Of a stretch of DNA of 64,000 bases, positions 52,317-61,915 are shown piece by piece; the stretch's first letter is position 1; each line of letters opens with the position of its first letter. Below the pieces are notes generated by a model. The model was not told where the DNA came from. It ran no database searches and worked only from the letters and a program-made list of their open reading frames with translations. The position numbers were made by a program, and so were the translations under genes. The DNA lies in NCBI GenBank assembly GCA_017394865.1, contig JAFPWT010000018.1, forward strand, positions 23,843-87,842, read 5' to 3'. This stretch comes from Bacteroidales bacterium. Its GTDB lineage: Bacteria > Bacteroidota > Bacteroidia > Bacteroidales > F082.

Positions 52317-54056
52317 ATGAAAGGAAACAAATTCTTTGTTGCAGCAGTGCTGTCACTGCTGCTTTTGGCATTGTCCACAGAAGGACAGGCCCAGCGGGTT
52401 GTTATTGAAGGATCCAACTTGAACATTGGCTCGGGAAACAACTTGGATGGCAGTTTGGTGGGAAGGCCCGTTGGTAATGCTATAGGCTTGAACAACATAT
52501 TGTATTCGGCCCACACGTTGACGGTCGGCATCAGCGACACCATCGACGAATACAGTCTCGGTGCGGTCGCCTTGGGCATGTCGAATTATGTCGGGGGCGA
52601 AGCCGCCATGGCATTTGGGCGTTCGGTGAAGGTCTTCGGAAATGACGGTATCGGCATCGGACATCACATCAGGGTTAACGGTCTCTCGGGCGGTATGGTG
52701 ATCGGCGGTGGCATCGCTGGCGAACACGGTTCCGACGCCTATCTGGTCAACGACAGCAGCAACAGCCTGGCGGTAGGGTTCAATAGTACGAGACCCACGT
52801 TGTTCGTCGGTGCCTCGCCCAACAACTATGGCCAGGGCGTCCTCAACAAGACCGGCAGAGTGGCCATCGGCGATGTGATGCCGCAGGCCAAGCTCCACAT
52901 CCGTTCCGATGACGGCGAGGACGCAGGCATCATCCTGGCACCTTACGACCCTGAGGAGAACAGCTCTTTTATTCGGTTCAGGGACGCGCAGCACAGCATC
53001 ACTGTCGATCACCATGGCGACATGGACATCGCAGCCGGGACTGGCAATGCGCTGGGCATCGCCTCGCAGAATTTCAAGGTCGATGGCGACCTGGTTGCGA
53101 TAGGCACGAACGGCTTCACCCTAGCGAAGGGCACCACCTCCTCTATAGGTCTGAACGCATACCCGTCGAACGGCTTTTACATGCGCAGCGGTCTAGGCCC
53201 TTCCTACGTCATGGAGTTCGGCGGCACGTCATTCAAGCTGCGCACGGCGGTGTACGAGGATCCGCGCAATGACATCATCAACAACTGGAGCGATGCCGTG
53301 ACGGTAAGCCTCAGCGGCGCCATCACCCTCAACGGCAGGGTGGGTGTCAACGCGGAGAACACCACCAACGACTACGCCCTGGCCGTCGACGGCGGGGTAC
53401 TCACCACCAAGGTCCACATCCAGGAGGTGGGCGACTGGCCTGACTATGTGTTCCGTGAGGACTACCGTCCGATGCCGATGGATGAGCTGAGCGCCTACAT
53501 CGGCGAGCACCGCCATCTGCCCGGTGTGCCCTCGGAAGCAGAAGTGGATGCCGACGGGTACGACGTGGCGGCGATGCAGGCCGTGATGCTGGAGAAGATC
53601 GAGGAGCTGACGCTCTACGTGCTTGGGCAGCAGCGGGAGATTGACTCGCTGCGGACGCTGGTGACGGTGCGTTTCGGCTACGACGCCTGCGGCAACCGCA
53701 CGAGCCGCACGCTGGAGTTCTCCAGGACGGACGGCGGACACGGAGCCGATTCCGAAGGTCTTTCAGAAGGGGAGACCGTGCAGTGGCAAGCGTCGTTGGT
53801 CGACGATTTTGCCGGTGCCGAGGCCATGCTGTTTCCCAACCCCACAGAGGGCGGCTTCTTCCTGTCGCTCACAGGCGGGGCCCCGGAGAACACAAAGGCC
53901 ACCCTTTGCACCGTTGACGGGAGGGTCTTGGAGGAGCGTGTTGTGACGGGGGCCGTGGAGGAGTTCAATCTCGTCGGGAAGCCGGCGGGCGTGTATCTGC
54001 TCCATGTCATCGCCGACGGTGAGACGCGGGTTTGGAAAGTCATCAAGAGGAACTGA
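52317..54056 (+). CDS. T9SS fibre-like protein with S74-type region and RHS-like motif
   Basis: 579 residues. Signal peptide to ~25. Residues ~35-170 form a repetitive beta-roll/YadA-head-like region (SLGAVALGMSNYVGG, AMAFGRSVKVFGNDG). A VHIQEVGDWPDYVF... HRHLPGVPSEAEV... MLEKIEELTLYVLGQQREI segment near 380-445 matches the pre-coiled-coil end of Bacteroidota tail-fibre-like proteins. A single RHS-like string FGYDACGNRTSRT (~450) follows, then a T9SS sorting tail (MLFPNPTEGGFFLS...). It is likely surface-displayed. It ends 16 bases before the RHS gene. Confidence 0.8.
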   Translation: MKGNKFFVAAVLSLLLLALSTEGQAQRVVIEGSNLNIGSGNNLDGSLVGRPVGNAIGLNNILYSAHTLTVGISDTIDEYSLGAVALGMSNYVGGEAAMAFGRSVKVFGNDGIGIGHHIRVNGLSGGMVIGGGIAGEHGSDAYLVNDSSNSLAVGFNSTRPTLFVGASPNNYGQGVLNKTGRVAIGDVMPQAKLHIRSDDGEDAGIILAPYDPEENSSFIRFRDAQHSITVDHHGDMDIAAGTGNALGIASQNFKVDGDLVAIGTNGFTLAKGTTSSIGLNAYPSNGFYMRSGLGPSYVMEFGGTSFKLRTAVYEDPRNDIINNWSDAVTVSLSGAITLNGRVGVNAENTTNDYALAVDGGVLTTKVHIQEVGDWPDYVFREDYRPMPMDELSAYIGEHRHLPGVPSEAEVDADGYDVAAMQAVMLEKIEELTLYVLGQQREIDSLRTLVTVRFGYDACGNRTSRTLEFSRTDGGHGADSEGLSEGETVQWQASLVDDFAGAEAMLFPNPTEGGFFLSLTGGAPENTKATLCTVDGRVLEERVVTGAVEEFNLVGKPAGVYLLHVIADGETRVWKVIKRN

Positions 54057-54072
54057 CAAATACCCTGTTGAT

Positions 54073-57000
54073 ATGAAAGCCAAGGTATTTATACTCCTTG
54101 CCGTGGCGATGGCATTGTTTTCACCAGCCATGGCGCAACTCGTCCATTATGGAGAATATTTCGAGCTGAACGACACTCTGGCTCCCAACCAGAGCCATGA
54201 ATACACGGCTAGCAACCACATCAACCTGAATAACGGGTTCCATTATGAGCCGGTGTACCACAAACACACCACACTGGAGATTGACCCATACGGCATCTAT
54301 CCCCCGTGGTCGGACCTCACAGGAGGTCCCAACCCCACGGACTCCGGAGTTGTGGGGGCTATCGGCGGCACGGTTGATGTTGGCATGATGGGCGCCGCGG
54401 TCTATACCATCCCCATAGAACTTCCCGAAGGCATCAACGGTATGCAGCCCAGCCTGGCGATCACCTACAACAGCCAGGCGGGCAACGGCCTGCTAGGCTG
54501 GGGATGGGACTTGGCGGGACTTTCCTGCATTGAGCGAACGGGGCAGACACGCTACCACGACGGTGCCGTAGGGGCCGTTACCCTGAACGATGCCACCGAC
54601 CGTTTCATGCTGGATGGCAAAAGACTCATTGCTGTGGCTAATTACACCGACAGCGTCGAATACAAGACCGAGCAGGATGAGATGTCGAGGATTATGGCCT
54701 ATTATGCCTGGTCTACTTCCTTCGGGAAAGAAAATATGGGGCCGGTTTTCACCATTTCCCATTTCAAGGTTTGGAAGGCCGATGGAAAGATTCTGGAATA
54801 CGGTTGCACGGAAGATTCACGGTTCACGCTTCAGAACAGTGGACCCAAAGCTTTGTGTTGGCTGATCAACATGGTTTCCGACCGTAACGGAAACTCGGTG
54901 GTTTATCATTATAACCAGAATTCTGTAAATGGAGAGTATTACATCACTTCTATAGATTATACAAAACACACTGAAAACGAAATAACCTCGATATCCCCCG
55001 AATTTACTATTGATTTTCATTACCGAACAAGTGATCGACAAGATTATGACTTCCAATATATTGCTGGGAACATTGTCAAAAGACGAAAACTGCTTGACCA
55101 CATTTCAATAAACAAGAATACCGTTGGAACAGGTAACGAATTGGCAAACTATTCTTTTAGATACAAGACAGATTCCATAGGACCACTTTACGGTTATGAA
55201 CGGATGCACAACAGATTGGAGGAGATCTTGTACGAAAAAGGAGGTGTTGTGCTCAATCCAACCAAAATCAAATGGACAAGTACGGATGGTTTTGACAATA
55301 ATGTCTTGGTCTATATGAGAATATACGACACCGCCATATATAACAACTTCCCTTTTGTAGGCGATTTCAACGGGGACGGGTATTCCGATTTGGCCATCGT
55401 GCCGCACATGGATTCCGTTTACACGCATAACATAGATGTCAAATTTTTCTTAAACAATCCTAACAACCCCGGACAATTCACACTGAACCCGACAATGACG
55501 TTACATAATGTCGACAAAAGACTGGACTGGCTTTATCCTGTTGACCTGAACGACGACGGAAAAGACGACCTAGTGGCGTGTTTCTATGATTCCCTTGTAC
55601 CAGTGGGTAAGGATACAACGGCGATTATCATCCTCGAAAACGTCGGAGGAAACCATTTTGAAAACAGGGATACCATCGGGATAGGCAACGGCCGTTTTCT
55701 TGTCCGTACCGGAGATTACCTCGGTAACGGAAAAACACAGCTCTTGTTAATGCCCGTGCTTACCACCCTCATGCTTCCATGGACGTCTCGTCTGATATAT
55801 CATGACAGTAACACTTTTCAAAAGGCGAATTCATATACCATTTTTAACAATGTGCGGGATGTTGTTACCGGCGATTTCGACGGCGACGGACGTATTGAAG
55901 TAATGGTTGTCAAAGACAACGGTTCTACCGTCTATTCACTTAACCTGTCCAACAACGTCGTGACATATAAAAATTGTTTCAGCACAATCGACATCAACCA
56001 TTCCGAACGATGGAACCACGTTTTTACAGGTGATTTCAATGGGGACGGGAAAACAGACTTGTTGTACAACGACAAACTTGGCAATCAATCACGCTGGCGT
56101 TTTTTCTATTCAACGGGTGTTGCTTTTGTACCGACAGAACGTATAAGCTCTATTTATTGTAGACTCCCCGAATACAATGTCTATTCCAATTCTTTAAGGA
56201 AGGTTATAGACGTCATGAATTTGCCAAACAATTGGCCGGGGGATTATTACAGCGTATGGACAGCAGACTTCGATGGCGATGGCGTGACCGATGTTGCGAC
56301 ATCAAAAATGACCAGTTTTTCTTCAAATATAGATGTTTATTTTCATTACCTTCCTTCAGTCAACAATTTCCAGTCCTTTTTCTCAGGCAGTGGATACAAC
56401 GGGAGTCATCAGGGTTATCAAGATTATTACTATATCAATTGTCGCACCCAGTATTTTCATACGGGTTTTTTCCTCGGTAAAGAAAACGTATCTTTTCTAG
56501 GTTTGGAATATAGAGATAGCGACTGGGTTGTTGAAAGGAGAAAACCTTGTGTCTTTGGCCTGAAACCTTCAAGCGAGTTAAACAGCGTCAAGACCGTAAT
56601 CGATGGCATGTACAACCCTGTTGGTTTCGACTACGGCTATGTCCAGCAGCCCTATCAGGAGTTCAATTACGGGGTAAGGTGCCTGCCAACGCCTTTAAGG
56701 GTGGTCTCCTCAATAACGACATACAACGCCACAAACAACCGAAAACGAGACTCTATCAGTTTCTCAGATCCACTTTTCCACCGCGACGGACATGGATGGC
56801 TTGGATTCCGGAAGCAAACACACCGGTTGTTCGAAGACGGCGTTGAAACCGACAGTACCGTAAACTACTATTCGTTGGAGACGATGACCTCCCATGCCAT
56901 GCTGCTTCCAGAGGCTGACACCGTGTATGTTTTTCCAGAAGAAGGACATGCCGTCTTGTCTACGGCAACCACGTACCAGTTCGAGAAAGTGCGTAGCAGT

Positions 57001-60000
57001 TATGGTTCCCTGAACACGGACCGTTTGGTCGTTAGTCCTGCTCTGACGGGAAAAACCGCCGTAAGATACGATCCAGACAACCCGGGAAATATACTATCCA
57101 GGACATTTGTCGCAAACCATTACAACTACTCAAACGGATTCTATTACCACACCTATCATTGCGACTCCACAAAGACCGGCGTGGGCGACTATACCACAAC
57201 GGGACTGTCCGGATGCGAATTCAGGTCGAAGGAGAGTACCAGTTTCTACAGTAATTACTATGACACCTGGACCCTCAACAAGCCACATATTCAAACACGG
57301 ACTCAATCGAGAACGGGAAAGACCGATGTGGTTGATGGCCGCTGGATAGAATACCTCTCCACGGACTCATACCTACCAAGCCATATTACCGACGTCCCAG
57401 GCGGAGTTCCAAGCCAAAACCCGCTCAAAACGCAGACAGATTACATGTATTATCCTAACGGAAACCTGATGCGTAAAACAGTTAGGGTTCCTAACGGACA
57501 ACATGGTGAGCAGCAGAAAGTCTTCGTGTACGAACACGGACCGGAGGGTCTGAACAGGCTTGTCTCCAGTGAGACGGTCAGCAGTGGCGGCTTGAGTTAT
57601 TCCACCTCATACGCTTACGACGAATACGACCACATCGACACGTTGACTGGCGCCAACGGTCTTTTTACCGCGTTCCGGAACGACGCTTTCGGCGTCACAT
57701 CGTGGACCACGAATGCCGACGGAACACAGACATGCACTGCCAAGCGTTGGGCGCAAGGCCATCCACTGGCCCCAGACAATTCCTCCTATTATGTCTGGAA
57801 CAGGTCTTCCAACGGCGTGCAGTCCTTGGTCTTCTACCACAAGACCGGCGCCGAGATGCGAAGTGTCACCTACGGGCTGCGTGGAGAGCCTATATTCACC
57901 GACAGGCAATACGACCGTCGTGGAAGGCTTTCGGCCGTGTCCGAGCCGTACAGGGAGGGAGAGACCGCCAGATGGATCACCTACGGCTACGACAACCTTG
58001 ACCGCCTGACCGCCATCACCACCCCCGACACCACGTGCACCACCACGGCCTATGACGGTTTCCGAACCGAGACAACGGTGACGACACCCCAAGGACTGAC
58101 CCAGGAGAGCGCCGTGACGGTCAACGCCATGGGATGGACCGTCCGCAGCGACAACGCCGACGGTTCCTACGTGACCTTCGACCATTACGCCGACGGCCTC
58201 ATGGCCACGGCCACCGTCAACGGCAACACCTCCACAATGGTGACGGCCACCTACGACGATGCCCGTCGCAGGACCACGCTGACAGACCCCGACTACGGGA
58301 CACTCACGACTACCTACGATGCCTATGGCCGACTGAAGAGAAGCATTTCGCCTCGTGAGCTTTCCGAACAGACGGGAACCGAGAACTTCTATGACGGCTT
58401 CGACCGTCTCATCAGGACGGCCGAGGGCCTTGGAAACACCCGGACGGATTACAGCTACAACGAGACCGGAGTGTTGAAAGGCGCTTTGGACAGCGTGGTC
58501 TTCAAAAAACAGGGCGGCGCCTTCATCCAGCGTGTCGCATACGCCTACGACTCGCTGGCGCGACTGGTGCGCACCACGGAGCGGAAGGGGGCTAGCACCT
58601 ACATCACCATGGTGCAGTACGATGGCCAGTCGAGGGTGGGGCGTATGGTATATCCTACGGGCGTCACGGTTCGTTACGGCTACAGCCATGGGTATTTGAA
58701 GAGCGTCACCGACGACGACGGGCTATTGCTGTGGAAGACAAACGAGATGGATCCCTCGGGGCTGTTGCTTGAGGCCCAGTTGGGCAACGGTGCCGTCACC
58801 AGCCACACCTACGACACGCTGACACATCGACTAACAGGTATCGTGACGACAAAAAACCTTCAGAATCTTTCATACGATTACGATAAATTCGGTAATTTAG
58901 CCTCCCGAAAGGACAACAAAAAGAACTTGGAAGAGACCTTCACCTACGATGACATGAACCGCCTGACGGGCATCACCCTGAAGAGGCCTTCGGGGCAGGA
59001 CCTGCATTGCGCCATGACCTACGACGCATTGGGAAGGATGACCTCGAGGGAGGCCGTGACGGCTTCGAACGGCATCCCCCAGGTGACCCCGGTGTTTTCG
59101 CAGCCCGTGTTCGACGCCACGAAGGTCCACGCCCTGGCCTCTGCGACAACAGCCGAAGGCGTGTTCCCCTCGACATCGCAGACCGTGACCTACACGGGCT
59201 TCGACAAGGTGAGCATGGTCAAGCAGGGCAAGGACAGCCTGTGCTACGCCTACGGCTACGACCGGCAGCGGATCCTCATGGAGGAGCACTTTGACAACAC
59301 GTTGCGCACCAAGCGCTACGTGGGGAACTGCGAGTTTGTGACGGAGGACAACGGGAACACGACCGTAGAATACAGCAACACCTACCTGACGGGCCCCTAC
59401 GGCGTGTTCGCCGTGGCGAAGCGGAAAAACGGGAACACCGAGCTCTATTACGTCCTGAAGGACAACCTCGGGAGCTGGACCGTGGTCACTGGCGAGACGG
59501 GCATCGTGAAGCAGGAGTTGGGCTACGACGCATGGGGCAACTACCGCGACCCGGACACATGGGCGACCTACACGGCGGCCGATTCGTTCGACAAGCCGGT
59601 GTTCGACCGCGGCTTCACGGGCCACGAACACCTCTACAACTTCGGACTCATCAACATGAACGGCAGGATGTACGACCCCGTGGTGTCGTCGTTCCTTTCG
59701 GCCGACCGTTTCGTGCAGAGCCCGACGACCGCACAGGGTTTCAACCGCTATGCCTACTGCATGAACAACCCGCTGAGGTACGTTGACCCGACCGGGTGGC
59801 TGGCAGGAGGAGGAGTTGGAACGTACGGAGAACACCCTCTTTGGGTGCCGTATTACGTTAACGACATGATCACCATCGATTTGCCCGAAGTCACCATCTT
59901 GGCGGACAACCCGAGCCTGTCGAACACGTACGAATACGAGGAATTTGAATATACTCCGAATATCACCAGCGGAGGGTTTGATAACGGCTGGGGCAATACC

Positions 60001-60549
60001 AGCGGTTGGTCTTCCGATAGACGGTTTAGAGGAAGTGGTGGAGGAAATGGGAATAATGGCAGTGGAAACCGAAGCATAGACATTGCCGCTGGAGTATTGG
60101 CAACTATGTGGGGTATCAGCGTTGCTGAGCCAACACCAGGAGGTGAAGCCATTTCAGGGGTAGCTACTATAGCTGCTGGTATTTATTATGGAGAAGAATT
60201 ATATACAAAAATGAAAGAGGAAATAGCACGTCTAGAAAAGCGATTAGATGGTCCTGACGGTTTTGTTTATGAACTTCGCGCAAATACGGATGGCTTATAT
60301 CCTTGTGTGAGAACATCAACCTGGGTGTATTTGGAAGCAGGTGAAGTATGGAAGATCGGTGAAACAACACAACTAGATGGAGGAAGATACTCTAAACAAA
60401 TACTACAATCTATAGGTGCAGGAGGAGTAACACCATTCCCAGTTTTTTATGGCAATCAGCGTGAGATAAAAATTCAAGAAAAAATAATGATTTACGGATA
60501 CTATTTTAAACATGGTTTTTTACCTCCTGGAAATAAAATATTTAGATAA
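54073..60549 (+). CDS. Exported SpvB/FG-GAP/RHS polymorphic toxin, GIY-YIG (URI) nuclease tip
   Basis: 2158 residues from the ATG at 54073, which begins the signal peptide (MKAKVFILLAVAMALFSPAMAQ). The layout is: SpvB-like domain (GLLGWGWDLAGLSCIERTG, ~145), FG-GAP/VCBS repeats (~430-770), RHS YD repeats (~1200-1800) and an RHS core ending in DRGFTGHEHL... GRMYDP (~1860-1890). After the core the tip has a hydrophobic pre-toxin stretch and a C-terminal domain with VY (2065-2066), KIGETT (2094-2099), Arg2105, and Glu2131/Glu2136. This pattern fits GIY-YIG endonucleases. It ends PPGNKIFR. Such tips kill neighbours; the next gene is its likely immunity. The tip's codons are AT-rich against the GC-rich core. 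Confidence 0.85.
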   Translation: MKAKVFILLAVAMALFSPAMAQLVHYGEYFELNDTLAPNQSHEYTASNHINLNNGFHYEPVYHKHTTLEIDPYGIYPPWSDLTGGPNPTDSGVVGAIGGTVDVGMMGAAVYTIPIELPEGINGMQPSLAITYNSQAGNGLLGWGWDLAGLSCIERTGQTRYHDGAVGAVTLNDATDRFMLDGKRLIAVANYTDSVEYKTEQDEMSRIMAYYAWSTSFGKENMGPVFTISHFKVWKADGKILEYGCTEDSRFTLQNSGPKALCWLINMVSDRNGNSVVYHYNQNSVNGEYYITSIDYTKHTENEITSISPEFTIDFHYRTSDRQDYDFQYIAGNIVKRRKLLDHISINKNTVGTGNELANYSFRYKTDSIGPLYGYERMHNRLEEILYEKGGVVLNPTKIKWTSTDGFDNNVLVYMRIYDTAIYNNFPFVGDFNGDGYSDLAIVPHMDSVYTHNIDVKFFLNNPNNPGQFTLNPTMTLHNVDKRLDWLYPVDLNDDGKDDLVACFYDSLVPVGKDTTAIIILENVGGNHFENRDTIGIGNGRFLVRTGDYLGNGKTQLLLMPVLTTLMLPWTSRLIYHDSNTFQKANSYTIFNNVRDVVTGDFDGDGRIEVMVVKDNGSTVYSLNLSNNVVTYKNCFSTIDINHSERWNHVFTGDFNGDGKTDLLYNDKLGNQSRWRFFYSTGVAFVPTERISSIYCRLPEYNVYSNSLRKVIDVMNLPNNWPGDYYSVWTADFDGDGVTDVATSKMTSFSSNIDVYFHYLPSVNNFQSFFSGSGYNGSHQGYQDYYYINCRTQYFHTGFFLGKENVSFLGLEYRDSDWVVERRKPCVFGLKPSSELNSVKTVIDGMYNPVGFDYGYVQQPYQEFNYGVRCLPTPLRVVSSITTYNATNNRKRDSISFSDPLFHRDGHGWLGFRKQTHRLFEDGVETDSTVNYYSLETMTSHAMLLPEADTVYVFPEEGHAVLSTATTYQFEKVRSSYGSLNTDRLVVSPALTGKTAVRYDPDNPGNILSRTFVANHYNYSNGFYYHTYHCDSTKTGVGDYTTTGLSGCEFRSKESTSFYSNYYDTWTLNKPHIQTRTQSRTGKTDVVDGRWIEYLSTDSYLPSHITDVPGGVPSQNPLKTQTDYMYYPNGNLMRKTVRVPNGQHGEQQKVFVYEHGPEGLNRLVSSETVSSGGLSYSTSYAYDEYDHIDTLTGANGLFTAFRNDAFGVTSWTTNADGTQTCTAKRWAQGHPLAPDNSSYYVWNRSSNGVQSLVFYHKTGAEMRSVTYGLRGEPIFTDRQYDRRGRLSAVSEPYREGETARWITYGYDNLDRLTAITTPDTTCTTTAYDGFRTETTVTTPQGLTQESAVTVNAMGWTVRSDNADGSYVTFDHYADGLMATATVNGNTSTMVTATYDDARRRTTLTDPDYGTLTTTYDAYGRLKRSISPRELSEQTGTENFYDGFDRLIRTAEGLGNTRTDYSYNETGVLKGALDSVVFKKQGGAFIQRVAYAYDSLARLVRTTERKGASTYITMVQYDGQSRVGRMVYPTGVTVRYGYSHGYLKSVTDDDGLLLWKTNEMDPSGLLLEAQLGNGAVTSHTYDTLTHRLTGIVTTKNLQNLSYDYDKFGNLASRKDNKKNLEETFTYDDMNRLTGITLKRPSGQDLHCAMTYDALGRMTSREAVTASNGIPQVTPVFSQPVFDATKVHALASATTAEGVFPSTSQTVTYTGFDKVSMVKQGKDSLCYAYGYDRQRILMEEHFDNTLRTKRYVGNCEFVTEDNGNTTVEYSNTYLTGPYGVFAVAKRKNGNTELYYVLKDNLGSWTVVTGETGIVKQELGYDAWGNYRDPDTWATYTAADSFDKPVFDRGFTGHEHLYNFGLINMNGRMYDPVVSSFLSADRFVQSPTTAQGFNRYAYCMNNPLRYVDPTGWLAGGGVGTYGEHPLWVPYYVNDMITIDLPEVTILADNPSLSNTYEYEEFEYTPNITSGGFDNGWGNTSGWSSDRRFRGSGGGNGNNGSGNRSIDIAAGVLATMWGISVAEPTPGGEAISGVATIAAGIYYGEELYTKMKEEIARLEKRLDGPDGFVYELRANTDGLYPCVRTSTWVYLEAGEVWKIGETTQLDGGRYSKQILQSIGAGGVTPFPVFYGNQREIKIQEKIMIYGYYFKHGFLPPGNKIFR
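58909..59800 (+). repeat. RHS core segment, parental copy of the duplication
   Basis: This part of the RHS gene is duplicated at 61032-61915, offset about 2124 bases. Similarity begins at GGACAAC. Over the first 137 residues (NLEETF to GNCE) only 5 differ. A more divergent middle follows, and similarity rises again at DRGFTGHEHLYNFG through NPLRYVDP. Confidence 0.85.
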
Positions 60550-60558
60550 TATTATATT

Positions 60559-61008
60559 ATGAAAATTAATATTTCATTTAGTTTTGTGAGTCCAGTTTTT
60601 GCTAATAAAAGCCAAACAATAAAAGAATTGTCTGAGGCTATAAATGCAATTGTTTCATCAAATAATTATGGTGAATCCATTGAAAAATTACTTATAGGTC
60701 TTATTGCCGTGGAACCTATTTACGATAAATTTGCCAATCCCCGTCGTCCTCGTTACACGGAGCACAAAGAAATAGTTGTTTTCGGCTCAATCCCAATCGT
60801 CATTAATAAGACCTTGGAAATAGAGATAAAACTGGATTATGAACAAGTACTAGCCGCAGAAGGAGAAGAATTACGTAAAATAGTTGCAGAGGAAGTGTTA
60901 AACACACTGCAAAACACAAAACCGCCAAAAAAAGTAACAGATTTCAATAAAGATAGGTTTGTTGCAGATGTAGAGTCATTTTTCAAATCTGAACATCTAG
61001 TGGATTGA
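60559..61008 (+). CDS. Probable immunity protein for the GIY-YIG tip
   Basis: 149 residues, no signal peptide, so cytoplasmic, as expected for protection against a nuclease. It starts 9 bases after the RHS stop and is AT-rich like the toxin tip. Mixed alpha/beta with a distinctive ANPRRPRYTEHKEIVVFG segment near residue 54. No family recognised with certainty. Assignment rests on position and compartment. It is followed at once by the duplicated RHS segment. Confidence 0.7.
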   Translation: MKINISFSFVSPVFANKSQTIKELSEAINAIVSSNNYGESIEKLLIGLIAVEPIYDKFANPRRPRYTEHKEIVVFGSIPIVINKTLEIEIKLDYEQVLAAEGEELRKIVAEEVLNTLQNTKPPKKVTDFNKDRFVADVESFFKSEHLVD

Positions 61009-61031
61009 AGAGTGCTCTTTGGGAGTAGTAT

Positions 61032-61915
61032 AAGGACAACATGAGGAACCTTGAGGAGACCTTCACATACGATGACATGAACCGACTGACGGGCGTTACC
61101 CTGAAGAGGCCTTCGGGGCAGGACCTGCATTGCACCATGACCTACGATGCATTGGGAAGAATGACCTCGAGGGAGGCCGTGACGGCTTCGAACGGCATCC
61201 CCCAGGTGACCTCGGTGTTCTCTCAGCCCGTGTTCGACGCCACGAAGGTCCATGCCCTGGCCTCCGCGACGACTGCCGAAGGCGTGTTTCCCTCGGCATC
61301 GCAGACCGTAACCTACACGGGTTTCGACAAGGTGAGCTTGGTCAAGCAGGGCAAGGACAGCCTGTGCTACGCCTACGGCTATGACAGGCAGCGCATCCTC
61401 ATGGAGGAGCACTTCGACAACACGTTGCGCACCAAGCGCTATGTGGGCAACTGCGAGTACATCACCGAGACCAACGGAAACATCACCGACACACAATGGC
61501 TCACTTACCTCAGCGGCCCCACGGGGGTGTATGCCGTGGTGATGACCAAGAGCGGTTCCGACCAGGTTTTCTTTGTCCTCAAGGACAACCTCGGATCATG
61601 GACCGCCATCACCGACGAGAACGGCACCGTGGAGCAGCGGCTGAGCTACGATGCGTGGGGCAACCTCCGCAACCCGAACACCTGGAGCGGAAGCTTCAAC
61701 GACATGCCGCTGTTCGATCGCGGCTTCACCGGACACGAGCACCTGTATAACTTCGGGCTCATCAACATGAACGGACGCATGTACGACCCCTTGGTGTCGT
61801 CTTTCCTCTCGGTGGACCAGTACGTGCAGAGTCCCGACAACGCCCAGGGTTTCAACCGCTACACCTATTGCATGAACAACCCGCTGAGGTACGTCGACCC
61901 AAGCGGATGGCGCGC
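61032..61915 (+). repeat. RHS core segment, displaced copy
   Basis: Second copy of the 58909-59800 segment. It begins abruptly at AAGGACAAC, right after the immunity gene, and ends in DPSGW, where the sequence changes to a new tip. Confidence 0.85.

Noticed and set aside
57607-58689. Long open frame on the minus strand opposite the RHS repeats
   Set aside because: It has no recognisable start context, is Val/Gly/Arg-rich as antisense of GC-rich repeats usually is, and lies wholly within a strong RHS coding region.
58909-61915. The two RHS copies as flanks of a composite transposon
   Set aside because: No transposase, target-site duplication or terminal inverted repeats are present; the repeats are coding RHS cores, typical of tip cassettes.
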